DNA of 54,379 bases. It comes from a bacterium. Lineage in GTDB: Bacteria > JACRDZ01 > JAQUKH01. The position numbers and the translations under genes are program-made. This document shows, piece after piece, positions 43,609-52,568 of the stretch; positions within the stretch are counted from its first letter, which is position 1, and each line of letters starts with the position of its first letter. Under the pieces are notes generated by a model. It ran no database searches, was not told where the DNA came from, and saw only the letters and a program-made list of their open reading frames with translations. The stretch spans positions 1-54,379 of the forward strand of contig JBFMCF010000011.1 in NCBI GenBank assembly GCA_040754625.1, written 5' to 3'.

Positions 43609-44655
43609 CTATCTTACCTGTATTTCACTGATTTTTTTCTCGATCTTTTTTACAAGGCTGTCCGGCAATGGGGCATATAACAACTCCGGCGCGTATTTCT
43701 GGCCGTCTGTCACCGCCCAATTTAAAAATCTGACTATTTTTTCACCTTTGGCCTTGTCATTCTGATTTTTGTAAACAAGTATCCATGTTAATCCGGCAAC
43801 GGGATAAGCGTCTTTTCCCGGAGGATTAACCAGTGAAACCCTGAAATCAGACGGCATTGTATCAACCTTCGCGTCCAGGGCCCTTGTAACGCTCTCTAAA
43901 CTGGGAGTAATAAAATTCCCCGCCGAGTTTTTAATGTCGCCGTATGGAAGTTTGTTTTTTACCGCGTAAGCCAGCTCCACATAACCTATGCTTCCCGGTG
44001 TCTGTTTAACAAGGCCCGTCACTCCTTCATTGCCTTTTCCGCCCAGACCAACCGGCCAATTGATAGAAGTACCTTTTCCAACTTTGGACTTCCATACACC
44101 TGAGATCTCCGAAAGATAATCGACAAAAATATATGTTGTGCCGCTGCCGTCCGAACGATGGACCACGACAATTTTTTTATCAGGAAGATTTACGCCGGGA
44201 TTGTCCCGCGCAATCTTCTGGTCATTCCATTTTTTGATCTTTCCCATAAAAATATCGGCAACCACATCCGGGCTGAATCGTAGGGGCGAATGATTATTCG
44301 CCCTTACATCCGGCAGATTGTAGGTTAGAACTACCGCTCCGGCCACCATAGGGATATGAAACATTTCACCTCCGGCCTTATTGAGCTGTTCATCGGTCAT
44401 AGGGCCGTCTGTCGCTCCGAAATCCACGGTTTTTTCAGTGATCTGCCTTATCCCGCCGCCGGAACCGATGGACTGGTAATTGAAATTCACCGTTTCGTCT
44501 ATCTTCGCGTATTCGTAAAACCATTTTGAATAAATCGGATATGGGAACGTGGCGCCCGCCCCGTTGATTAAAAGAAGCCTGACCGCTAAAACGTTCGTCA
44601 TTCCTATATACAATAAAGTTAGACCGGTTATTAAGATACAAAATATTTTTCCCAT
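43609..44655 (-). CDS. pstS: Phosphate-binding protein PstS2 carrying an in-frame palindromic insert
   Basis: 348 residues from the start at 44655, which has AGGAGG six bases upstream. Signal peptide, then LLINGAGATFPYPIYSKW, YQSIGSGGGIRQI, VDFGATDGPM, GKIKKWNDQKIARDNPG, VVHRSDGSGTTYIF and KVGKGTSINWPVGLGGKGN, all classic high-affinity PstS contacts. Between TYNLPDV and LRFSPDVV, where relatives have one or two residues, lies the extra peptide RANNHSP (about residues 118-124), encoded by a 28-bp palindrome (44280-44307). The loop should lie at the surface. Third gene of the Pho-box unit with psiE and the porin. Confidence 0.92.
   Translation of the reverse strand: MGKIFCILITGLTLLYIGMTNVLAVRLLLINGAGATFPYPIYSKWFYEYAKIDETVNFNYQSIGSGGGIRQITEKTVDFGATDGPMTDEQLNKAGGEMFHIPMVAGAVVLTYNLPDVRANNHSPLRFSPDVVADIFMGKIKKWNDQKIARDNPGVNLPDKKIVVVHRSDGSGTTYIFVDYLSEISGVWKSKVGKGTSINWPVGLGGKGNEGVTGLVKQTPGSIGYVELAYAVKNKLPYGDIKNSAGNFITPSLESVTRALDAKVDTMPSDFRVSLVNPPGKDAYPVAGLTWILVYKNQNDKAKGEKIVRFLNWAVTDGQKYAPELLYAPLPDSLVKKIEKKISEIQVR
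44280..44307. repeat. REP-like palindrome inserted in the pstS2 coding sequence
   Basis: GTAGGGGCGAAT, loop GATT, ATTCGCCCTTAC. The GTAGGGG end is shared with the intergenic elements at 35670 and 39144. It adds about seven residues in frame to PstS2. Confidence 0.7.
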
Positions 44656-44761
44656 ATTTCCTCCTATCATAAATTAAAATTGTGGTGCCATCATGCAACC
44701 ATCAAATTTTGTGCGAAGCACACATTAATTTTGCATTTTACATTTTGAATTTTGAATTTCT

Positions 44762-45970
44762 TCAAAATTTCACCTGCGCCTGGACTAATAATTCATCATA
44801 ACCTTCTTTGCCGGCGTCATCTTTTCTCATCCGGTCATTAACCATCAATTTGACATAATCATTTATGAACCAGTTTACTCCTATGGTCGTAATTTTTTGC
44901 TTATCATTGTCTTTATCTGTATCAGCATCATATGTCTCATATTTAACCACAGGCTGTATAGCCGCTTTGCCTTCTAAGGAAATTTTGTAAGCCAAAAGCG
45001 CGTAATAACCTTTACCGGAAATGTCGGTTTTACTTGCAAGTTCATAATCTTTCTTCTGCGTAATATATTCGCCCTGGATCTTCACGCTTTTATCTTCATA
45101 TTTCACAAGAGCGCCTGAGCGAGTTCGTTTATATGGGTCGTATGTGGATGTCTTTTTAAACATTCCTGTTTTTGAGTCAGCGGATGTAGTGCTGTATGTG
45201 TCCGTTTGCTGCATCTCACTGCCAGTCATATAACTGCCGCCTATACTCAATCCCGGTAAAACATTGACAACCACTCTTCCGGCGGCATCTTTTCCTTCAT
45301 TATCTTCAGACGCGTTAGGGCCCGCGCCATTGAATATCCCGGCCCCGTAATTAACCATTTTATTCAATACAGTTCCATCCAGCATCAATCCTCGGTCCCT
45401 TTCCTGCGAAAGGCTTGTTACCGGCAGAGACCGTTCGACGGTTTCGATGGATGAACTGGAAGTTATAAATTCCTCTGAAAAAGGTATTTTAAACTGCCCT
45501 AATGTTATATTAGCGTAATTATTCAAGGTGTATTTAAGAAAGGCGTCGTTTAAAATTTTACCGTCTGTCTTGCTCGCGTCTATTTCCGCTTTAAAATTCG
45601 TATCATCGGCCAATTTGCCCGCAAGCGCCAAAGTAACAGACTTGACACGAAACTCATCATTCTTACCGGGTTTTTCAAAACGTTCAAACCGGCTCTGCAC
45701 ATAACCGCTTATTTTTACGTCTCCTTTGCCGATTTTCACGTAAAAAGGCCCTTTCTCTTTCGCCTCCTTATCTTTTTCCTCTTTTTCCAGTTTTTTTGCC
45801 GCGTCAATATTATTCTGTGTCTCAGTCCTTACCTCCTGAGATTCAGCCGCGTTCAAATAACCCTTCTCAACCAGTTTGTTCAAAAGAACGTCCGTCTCAC
45901 CCGCCCGCGAATTCCCAATCGCAAAAAACGTGAACACCAATAACCCCGCTAACAACTTTTTCATCTCCAT
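44762..45970 (-). CDS. Phosphate-selective porin (OprP/OprO family)
   Basis: 402 residues. Signal peptide to about residue 23, a helical linker (about 25-75: LLNKLVEKGYLNAAESQEV, then KEEKDKEAKEKG, probably coiled coil), and a beta-barrel from about residue 80 (VKISGYVQSRFERFE; FKAEIDASKTDG; LGQFKIPFSEEFITSSSSIETVERS; RGLMLDGTVL). The GQFKxPFSxE block is the porin O/P hallmark. These trimers pass phosphate or polyphosphate across the outer membrane. AGGAGG before the ATG. Between psiE and pstS2 in one unit, giving outer-membrane entry and periplasmic capture together. Confidence 0.9.
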   Translation of the reverse strand: MEMKKLLAGLLVFTFFAIGNSRAGETDVLLNKLVEKGYLNAAESQEVRTETQNNIDAAKKLEKEEKDKEAKEKGPFYVKIGKGDVKISGYVQSRFERFEKPGKNDEFRVKSVTLALAGKLADDTNFKAEIDASKTDGKILNDAFLKYTLNNYANITLGQFKIPFSEEFITSSSSIETVERSLPVTSLSQERDRGLMLDGTVLNKMVNYGAGIFNGAGPNASEDNEGKDAAGRVVVNVLPGLSIGGSYMTGSEMQQTDTYSTTSADSKTGMFKKTSTYDPYKRTRSGALVKYEDKSVKIQGEYITQKKDYELASKTDISGKGYYALLAYKISLEGKAAIQPVVKYETYDADTDKDNDKQKITTIGVNWFINDYVKLMVNDRMRKDDAGKEGYDELLVQAQVKF

Positions 45971-46020
45971 CTTTTATTCCTCCTTTTTGTTTTTATGCGC
46001 GATTTTTGCGTATATTTTTC

Positions 46021-46467
46021 TTATTCCATTTCCTTGTTGCTTGGAGAATACTTCACGGTAAATATCCTCATTACACACAGCACAAACACAATACCCAGCA
46101 TCATCCCCATCTTGAATGGTTCAAACTCCCTGAATAAATACCCGATCATTTCCGTAAGCACGATTACAATCACCGTGTCTATTATAAAACTTATCTTTAC
46201 CCTGCCTTCGGAAAAATAAACCAGGATGGTTTTATAAATTTCAAGAAGCGCGAGTATCGTTAAAACATCCAGTAATATTCCATGCAGCGCGTGTTCCATT
46301 TCCTTGTTAAACAAAAACCGTAAATGAAAAGCTGTGATTATAACACCAGCCAGCATACTCGCGAGCGTTATAAGAATTAACAGCCTCAATATCCAATTGG
46401 CTATTTTTTCATAACCTTCCGCGGAAATCAATTCCGCCGGCACATTTCTTAATACTTCTGTTTTCAT
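46021..46467 (-). CDS. psiE: PsiE family phosphate-starvation-inducible membrane protein
   Basis: 148 residues from the start at 46467, chosen for AAGGAG about 8 bases before it; a GTG at 46503 lacks one. Four membrane helices (ILRLLILITLASMLAGVIITA; GILLDVLTILALLEIY; FIIDTVIVIVLTEMIGYLF; MGMMLGIVFVLCVMRIF) with the LEIYKTILVYF and PsiE-type ILRxxxxVLTxEMI pattern. Biochemical role unknown; in E. coli it responds to PhoB. Here it leads the second Pho-box unit. Confidence 0.85.
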   Translation of the reverse strand: MKTEVLRNVPAELISAEGYEKIANWILRLLILITLASMLAGVIITAFHLRFLFNKEMEHALHGILLDVLTILALLEIYKTILVYFSEGRVKISFIIDTVIVIVLTEMIGYLFREFEPFKMGMMLGIVFVLCVMRIFTVKYSPSNKEME

Positions 46468-46533
46468 AAAAACGTCTCCTTTTTCCGCCGTTGTCTGCGG
46501 CACTTTTTATTTTTTCTATTTTAATTAATGAAG

Positions 46534-46587
46534 ATTATAAATTAGACGTGTGACGGGAAAAGGGAGAATTTGTGAATTTTGTGTGAA
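46534..46587 (-). promoter_or_regulatory. Pho-box promoter of the psiE-porin-pstS2 unit
   Basis: On minus: TTCACA (46587-46582), TTCACA (46576-46571), a degenerate third position (TCCCTT), GTCACA (46554-46549), all on an 11-bp grid, then 9 bases and TATAAT (46539-46534). Grid and -10 distance are identical to the promoter at 42633-42686, and the first 12 bases after the repeats' start (TTCACACAAAATTCACA) are the same. The rest of the gap up to 46786 holds a possible gene tail on minus (HPIIEGNDKKGLKILQAMG then stop, about 46671-46730) and nothing else recognised. Confidence 0.75.
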
Positions 46588-46786
46588 GATTTTTTGAGGA
46601 AAAAAATTGGGTAAGATTTACCGCCTTTTCCGTTAGCATAATAATCAGTGAAATACTTTTTTTATTTTACCCCATTGCTTGTAATATTTTTAATCCTTTC
46701 TTATCGTTTCCTTCTATTATAGGGTGATTTATTTGTCGGACTCAGAGAAATATTTTCCTCACTTGCTTTTGTATATATTGCATTAG

Positions 46787-47170
46787 GTAACCATATCAAA
46801 TAGCAAATCAAGTATAGTTATTTACAACTCATCTTATGCAAAAACGCGGCAAACAAATGATATTATGCATGAATTATCTCATATCATAATTGGACATAAA
46901 CCACAAACAACACACTATTCTCAAGATACTGGCATTTTGCTTCGACAATATGATAAAAACCAAGAAGATGAGGCTGATTGTTTGGCATCTATTCTTATAT
47001 ATCCAAAAGATGTATTAATGAAAATTAAGTTTTCAGACACTCCTCTGAATTTAGCATCCAAATCATTCGGTGGTAGCCAAAAACTTCTGGAAATGCGTTT
47101 AGATACTTCGGGAGTTAATATTATTTACAATCGGACCAGAAATAAATCTATCACGGCCAAATTAACTTAA
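46787..47170 (+). pseudogene. N-truncated ImmA/IrrE-type metallopeptidase
   Basis: In-frame sequence starts after a TAG at 46784-46786 and immediately shows the middle of an ImmA domain: KSSIVIYNSSYAKTRQTNDI, then zinc site MHELSHIIIGH (Met at 46865) and DEADCLASILIYPKDVL, followed by a C-terminal KLLEMRLDTSGV helix. The N-terminal third, usually with an XRE-type helix-turn-helix or at least the first helices of the peptidase, is absent. Translation from the Met at 46865 would yield 101 residues lacking part of the fold. Probably a remnant. Confidence 0.65.
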
Positions 47171-47231
47171 TATTGTAAATATCGAGAGGATTTTTATCGC
47201 TGAATTTTTTAAATGTTCATATTTATAAATA

Positions 47232-48713
47232 TTACTTCCCTTTCTCCCCCAAATCCTCTGCTATCTCCTGTAATTGTTCCAATGCGGCCTGCAAGTCTTC
47301 AACTAATTCATTGGCTAAAACATCCGGCCCGGGAAGATTATCAACATCTTCAAGGCTTTCGTCCTTTATCCAGAAAATGTCCAGATTCACTTTGTCTCTT
47401 TTAAGTATCTCATCAATTCCAAAGCACCTCCATCTGCCGCCGGGATTCTTTTTTGAAAAAGTTTCCCTTCGGTCAAACCGGTTTTCTGGGCTATAACAAT
47501 TAACAAAATCGCTAAGGTCTGATTCTTTAAGCGTGTTTTCTTTCAAAGTGAAATGCATGTTTGTTCTTAAATCGTATATCCATACTTTTTTTGTTGAATA
47601 ATCTTTTGACGCCTCTTTTTTATCAAAGAAAAGAACATTGGCCTTAACGCCCTGCGCATAAAAAATACCTGTGGGCAGTCTTAAAATCGTATGGAGGTCG
47701 CACGATTGCAGGAGTTTTTTTCTTATTGTTTCACCCGCGCCGCCTTCAAACAATACATTATCAGGCAAAACTATCGCGGCTTTCCCGTTTATTTTAAGGA
47801 TGCTTCTCACATGCTGTAAAAAATTAAGCTGTTTGTTGGATGTCTGCGCCCAGAAATCATCCCTTAATACAGTCAGGGACTGGGCCACAGTCTTTCCTTC
47901 TTCTGTAATGATTTTTTCTGATGACTTTTTACCAAAAGGCGGATTAGTCAACACCATGTCATATATAGCCCCGGGATTTTTTCTCAGAGAATCATCAGAG
48001 CTTATTGGTGTTTCCTCTCCGTTTACGCCATGCAGGTAAAGATTCATTACACATAAACGGGCGGCCAAAGGAACAATCTCATTTCCAGTAAACGTATTAT
48101 GCTTTAATTCGTGTTTCTGATCTTTGTTCATTTTACTATGCGCCACAATATAGTTATAAGCTGATAGCAAGAACCCTCCTGTCCCACACGCAGGGTCATG
48201 TATCTTCATACCAGTCATAGGCTGCATAACTTTTACAATAGCATTTATTAACGGCCTTGGAGTAAAATACTGTCCGGCTCCGCCCTTAACGTCAGCGGCA
48301 TTCTTTTCAAGTAAACCTTCATAAGCATTACCCTTAACATCCACCTCTAAATTTAACCATTCTTCTTTATCAATAAGGTCTGCAATGAGCTTCCGAAGTT
48401 TTGCCGGGTCTTGGATCTTGTTTTGCGCTTTTCTGAAAATAACGCCGATAATGCCTTCCTCTTTTCCAAGTTCCGTAAGCAGTTTCATATAATGCGCCTC
48501 AAGTTCCGCGCCGTCTTTTTCAATCAAGGACAGCCAGTTATACTCTTTTGGAATATCTGATTTTTTCTTTAACAGCTTAACCCTCTCATCATCCATCTTT
48601 AAAAAAAGAAGAAAGGTTAACTGCTCAACATAATCCCCATACGATAAACCGTCATCCCGCAAAATATCGCAGTAATTCCATAACTTGCTTACTAATTGTT
48701 TAGAGTCACTCAT
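47232..48713 (-). CDS. hsdM: Type I restriction-modification DNA methyltransferase subunit HsdM
   Basis: 493 residues. N-terminal HsdM helical domain (LWNYCDILRDDGLSYGDYVEQL), then the N6-adenine methylase: AdoMet site DPACGTGG (173-180), GQYFTP (147-152), catalytic NPPF (257-260). It should methylate adenine only when complexed with a specificity subunit. Its start overlaps the natural stop of the AlbA_2 gene by 4 bases. No hsdS or hsdR lies anywhere in the window; downstream is an ImmA remnant. Confidence 0.93.
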   Translation of the reverse strand: MSDSKQLVSKLWNYCDILRDDGLSYGDYVEQLTFLLFLKMDDERVKLLKKKSDIPKEYNWLSLIEKDGAELEAHYMKLLTELGKEEGIIGVIFRKAQNKIQDPAKLRKLIADLIDKEEWLNLEVDVKGNAYEGLLEKNAADVKGGAGQYFTPRPLINAIVKVMQPMTGMKIHDPACGTGGFLLSAYNYIVAHSKMNKDQKHELKHNTFTGNEIVPLAARLCVMNLYLHGVNGEETPISSDDSLRKNPGAIYDMVLTNPPFGKKSSEKIITEEGKTVAQSLTVLRDDFWAQTSNKQLNFLQHVRSILKINGKAAIVLPDNVLFEGGAGETIRKKLLQSCDLHTILRLPTGIFYAQGVKANVLFFDKKEASKDYSTKKVWIYDLRTNMHFTLKENTLKESDLSDFVNCYSPENRFDRRETFSKKNPGGRWRCFGIDEILKRDKVNLDIFWIKDESLEDVDNLPGPDVLANELVEDLQAALEQLQEIAEDLGEKGK

Positions 48714-50145
48714 TTTTTATCTCTTCCTTCCGGTAAGCTCAGGACAAGCCAATGCCCGCCTTTATCAGGGCCAACTCTCTTGATGAGACCTTTTTCTTTG
48801 AGTTTGTTTATATTATAATCCACAGCTTTTTTAGTCAGATTTCCTTCTTGTTGCAATATTTTTTTACTTATAGCAGGATTTTTAAGGATATACTCTATAA
48901 TGGTTTGCTGTATTACCGATATTTTTTCTACCCCCTGTTCTACCCCCCTGTTCTACCCCCTGTTCTACCCCCTGCTTCCTATCCAAATAAAACATAATCT
49001 TATAATAATCGAAATCACCTTCAACTTTCGGCTTCCTTTTGTAATAAGATGTCCAACCATTGAACATCTTATGAAAACCTGAACCAATATTTTCGGAAAG
49101 TTTTATAGTCCTGAAAAATCCTTGCAATAGTACTGTTCCTCGGCATTGAAAATTCTTCTTTCAGGATATACTTTACATCTTTCGGTAACGCGCCGGGATT
49201 AAAAAACTCTATTCTGTCGGAAAGAATACGTATTCGTGGTTTTGCGTTGGAAAAATAATCCGTATGCATAAGCAGGTTAACAAGCGCTTCGCGAATAGCT
49301 ATAACCTGAGGCTGGTTTTCATCGCGGGAAAAACCTTTAAGCTTAAAAGGAACATTGATATGCCTCAATAATTTCTCAAGTATCGAGAAATAGTATTCAT
49401 ATAAATTTTTCTGGACAGGCATCCGGTAATCATACCTGTTTTGAGCGTCGGCAAAAGAAGTCCCCATGACTTCAAGATATTCGACCCTGAAATCCGAGAC
49501 AGTCCTGTTTACGATTTCTTCCGTTCCGAAAACAAGCGCCCCGCCCGCTGTTACCCTGCCGTCAATAATAACCCGCATAAGTTCAAGCATCCGCTCAGCG
49601 GAAACTTCATTGTAGCGATGCTCAGGCTCTATGGATTTTAAGAAGGTTCTGTACCTTTTAACGGTTTCTTTATCGAGGTCTTTAAAAGTATATTTAGTGG
49701 GCTCTTCGTCTTTTTTATCAAAGGAAGAGTTCCGGTATAGCGCGTCTATCTCTTCTTTTGTCGCTCTCTGGTCTCCGCTTCCTGTTCTGATAAACGTGTT
49801 TGAAAGGGAGTTAAAATATACCGGTTTGTCCTTTGGATAAACGGAAAGGATATTAAACGCAAGCACGCTTTTGCCTTCAATGGAATATTTTTTTGCTTCG
49901 ACTTTAATTTTCCTGTTAAATTTATCACTCCTTAAGGCAGTAAGAAAATCCTGCTCTATTTTTTCAGGGTTATCAATACCCGTCACTGAATATTCCTTCC
50001 CTTTCTTTGACACCCCAAAGATCAACCAACCGCCCGCGGTATTACAGAACGCGCTTACCGTTTCCCACGAGTTTTTCGGCACGGCGGATTTAGCCTCCTT
50101 CACCTCAAAATCCTGCCATTTATTAATCAGTTCTTGTTTTTTCAT
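48710..50145 (-). pseudogene. Schlafen AlbA_2 / HATPase-type ATP-binding regulator, broken by two frameshifts
   Basis: Start at 50145 (MKKQELINKWQDFEVKEAK). Residues 1-120 form an AlbA_2 domain (FCNTAGGWLIFGVSKKGKEY), followed by the putative ATP-binding part (IREALVNLLMHTDYFS, IRILSDRIEFFNPGALP). Frame 1 ends at 49069, but the family's next block, FRTIKLSENIGSGFHKMFNGW, is in another frame; removing one T from the T5 run near 49105-49110 joins them. A second break is in a 12-bp tandem repeat (CAGGGGGTAGAA, GVEQ): one copy has six G instead of five. Corrected, the protein continues as KISVIQQTIIEYILKNPAI, then a winged helix and GGHWLV, ending at 48710. Confidence 0.75.
48914..48975. repeat. 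12-bp tandem repeat encoding GVEQ, with one slipped copy
   Basis: Minus-strand unit CAGGGGGTAGAA is present about four times; the third-read copy has G6 instead of G5. The copy at about 52758-52800 has the same repeat with GVEK/GVEQ units. Variable repeat number or G-count would switch the C-terminal helix-turn-helix in and out of frame. Confidence 0.7.
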
Positions 50146-50152
50146 ATATATT

Positions 50153-50647
50153 TTACACACTGGAACCAAGGACAAAACGAGCCCGTTCGTGCCGAAGCAT
50201 TTCATATGGCGTCATAAACTTAATTTTAAGACTGATACAAACATTTGGAATTCCTATTTTCTTAGTCGAATTATACGCTTTTTCATGTGTGACAACAGTA
50301 TGCCCATGGGCTAAAGCATGAGATACCAAGTAGTAATCAGCTACCTGTAGAAAGGTATTTACAGCAACAGGTTCATATTTTTGGCTTGATGCCCATGCGC
50401 TGACTGAACTAAGCGCGGGCAATATTGTCGCGTCAGGTCTAAGGAAAAATTCCGGGCCTCTCTTAGCCGCCCAATCAGAAAGTTCATCCACGCCGGCATT
50501 TATCTCATCGCCAACTTTTTCAATACTAAAAACTCGCTTAGCTGTATTATTTGTTATCAGCCAATCCCAAAATGCCGGACAAAAATCAAGGCCATAATGG
50601 AGATTTTTTGCCTGGATAAAAACATTTGCATCAAGTAAATATACCAT
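50153..50647 (-). CDS. DUF4411 family PIN-like protein
   Basis: 164 residues. MVYLLDANVFIQAKN carries the first PIN acidic residue (Asp6); SIEKVGDEI supplies the conserved Glu, and QVADYYLVSHALAHGHTVVTHE the later Asp residues and His-Glu. PIN domains are Mg-dependent RNases and the usual toxins of VapC-like modules. DUF4411 genes typically come right after an XRE-ImmA gene, as here, with a one-base overlap. Likely toxin or nuclease partner of that protein. Confidence 0.8.
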   Translation of the reverse strand: MVYLLDANVFIQAKNLHYGLDFCPAFWDWLITNNTAKRVFSIEKVGDEINAGVDELSDWAAKRGPEFFLRPDATILPALSSVSAWASSQKYEPVAVNTFLQVADYYLVSHALAHGHTVVTHEKAYNSTKKIGIPNVCISLKIKFMTPYEMLRHERARFVLGSSV

Positions 50648-51804
50648 TAGACTACTCCCAGCGTATACCCGAGATCCCGGAAAGTTTCAAGCTTTGAAAA
50701 TCCAAGCATACGAAACGCGTCACGATAAAGGGTTTGCCCCTCAAGCGTACTGGCAACAAGCGCTCTGGCAAAACGCTTGCTAAGCCGCGCGCCCTGTGTC
50801 AGGTAAAAATCGCCCCCTGATCCTGTAGAAATTTCCTGGAGGCGCTCTACCTCTTCATTATAGGCCTTCCAGAATTGCTCTTTTTTGAGGCCGCCCGCAT
50901 CGAAAATTCTCCGTAAAATAACCAATGTGCTGACTTTGAAACGACGGGCCAGGCGATTGGCCTCTTCAGACAATGGTTTATTTTTTTGATACTCGTCCCG
51001 CATAACAGCCAGAGGCACTAAAAGTTCAGCGGCAACCTGATTGCACCAACGCTCAATCTCGTTTCCAGTTACATCACTGACCTGAGAATCAGAAAGAGCG
51101 GATTGTCCGAGCCAGATATGGGCTAACTCATGCGCGAGAGTAAACATCTGGGCCGATTTTGTATCCGACCCGTTTATAAATATAAGTGGAGATAAATTGT
51201 CAACCAAGGCAAAACCCCGAAATTCGTCTACATCAAGCTTTCGCCAATTGTTATTTCCAACCACACCATTTACCATAACGAGAATCCCCAGGTCATCAGC
51301 TTGGGCAATAAAGCTCCGCAACGCGTCCGTCCAGGTTCTCATTTTGCGGCGTTCTTCAATATCAAATCCAAGTGTTTGACGAATTCGCATTGCAGATTTT
51401 TCAACATTATCTGAAGTCGCGGCAGAATTGACAAATTGCAGAGGCTTTTCACCTGAAATTCGCATAAAATCACGATACCATTCCTGCCTTTGCTGACAAA
51501 TATAAATGGTATCCAGAAGATTGGGGCTTGGATGGCCATACTTTTTGTTACCGACTGTCCGAAAATCAGGAATCGGAACTTTCTCAACTGGAGGCTCCTG
51601 AAGGAAAAGAAATCCAATTGGGGTGTATGTAGCTTTAGCAAAACGCTCCAATTGCTTGAGAGTCGGGTTTGCTTTACCGCTGCTCCAAAGCTCAAATTTT
51701 GGAAACTTATCATATATGTTTTTTAGGCTTTTCCCTGAACGTTTACAAGCCCAATCCAACATTTCCGGTTTTACTGTCACGCGGTTCATCTGCATATTTT
51801 TCAT
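50647..51804 (-). CDS. XRE-type helix-turn-helix protein with ImmA/IrrE metallopeptidase domain
   Basis: 385 residues. N-terminal HTH (about 7-60: PEMLDWACKRSGKSLKNIYDKFP, then GKANPTLKQLERFAKAT), then an ImmA/IrrE zinc peptidase with HELAHIWLG (about 225-233) and ERWCNQVAAELLVP. Met4 or Met6 could be the start; no clear ribosome site. Such proteins cleave or bind repressors and form a two-gene unit with DUF4411 PIN proteins in many defence islands. Overlaps the PIN gene by one base. Confidence 0.85.
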   Translation of the reverse strand: MKNMQMNRVTVKPEMLDWACKRSGKSLKNIYDKFPKFELWSSGKANPTLKQLERFAKATYTPIGFLFLQEPPVEKVPIPDFRTVGNKKYGHPSPNLLDTIYICQQRQEWYRDFMRISGEKPLQFVNSAATSDNVEKSAMRIRQTLGFDIEERRKMRTWTDALRSFIAQADDLGILVMVNGVVGNNNWRKLDVDEFRGFALVDNLSPLIFINGSDTKSAQMFTLAHELAHIWLGQSALSDSQVSDVTGNEIERWCNQVAAELLVPLAVMRDEYQKNKPLSEEANRLARRFKVSTLVILRRIFDAGGLKKEQFWKAYNEEVERLQEISTGSGGDFYLTQGARLSKRFARALVASTLEGQTLYRDAFRMLGFSKLETFRDLGYTLGVV

Positions 51805-51964
51805 ATTATTCCAAATTATCTAAAAAAATAATCTTTAAAAATCCACTCCAACAACTATCACTGCCTTAAATTATACCAACAATTATCTTAGGAGGTTAAA
51901 GCTTTTTATTCTGAAAGTTATTATCGAATGGAAGAGGTCAGTTCTTTATTTTGGTTTGGTTCCT

Positions 51965-52501
51965 TCATCTTCCACCGCTTTCCACATAATTTCGTAAAAT
52001 TTCATCCTTTTGTATTACCGCTTTCACATAAATGCATAACCTGTTGTATTCAGATTCCAGCTCCGGACAACTTTCCCAAATTTCATTGCTGTCGATTACT
52101 CTCTGTATTTTGCTGCCCAAAACATCTACTCCCGCCCAATTTTTAAGAATATCGGGATTAAGTAATATCCACGCGAAAAATCCTTCCCGGTATTTTTTCT
52201 CCGGATTCGAAATAAAATCCCAGGTTTTGTCAATATAATCATGATCAATCCATGCCATTTGTTCCTCAGCCCTGGCTCCACCCTTTTCCTTTCTTAATAT
52301 TTCAGTTAATTCTTTTATGCAGGAAGGAAAAGGCTCTGACATATTCCATTTTTCCCCGAAAGCTTGATACCAATCATGATTTATAATCCTATGTTTTCGT
52401 CCCAAAATTTTAGAAGGTTCATCTTTCTTCTTATGAATATCAAAATAAGGCCTTCCATAAACGATCAAATCTATTACTGCGTGAACCCAGCAGTTAGGCA
52501 T
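51965..52501 (-). CDS. Conserved-looking protein of unknown function, His/Trp-rich
   Basis: 178 residues, acidic to neutral. Starts MPNCWVHAVIDLIVYGRPYF, then HKKKDEP, LGRKHRIINHDWYQAFGEKW, WIDHDYIDKTWDFISNPEKKYREGFFAW. The spaced His residues (7, 23, 36, 41 and the DHD) suggest a metal site, somewhat like alpha-helical zinc phospholipase C-type or HD-like hydrolases, but I do not recognise the family. It stands alone between the AlbA_2 tail remnant and the XRE-ImmA gene, about 160 bases from the latter. Confidence 0.55.
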   Translation of the reverse strand: MPNCWVHAVIDLIVYGRPYFDIHKKKDEPSKILGRKHRIINHDWYQAFGEKWNMSEPFPSCIKELTEILRKEKGGARAEEQMAWIDHDYIDKTWDFISNPEKKYREGFFAWILLNPDILKNWAGVDVLGSKIQRVIDSNEIWESCPELESEYNRLCIYVKAVIQKDEILRNYVESGGR

Positions 52502-52568
52502 TAGATGTTTCCTTTCAAAATTGCATATTTATAACTCCTAAAAAAGATTTTGATATATTCATATTAAG

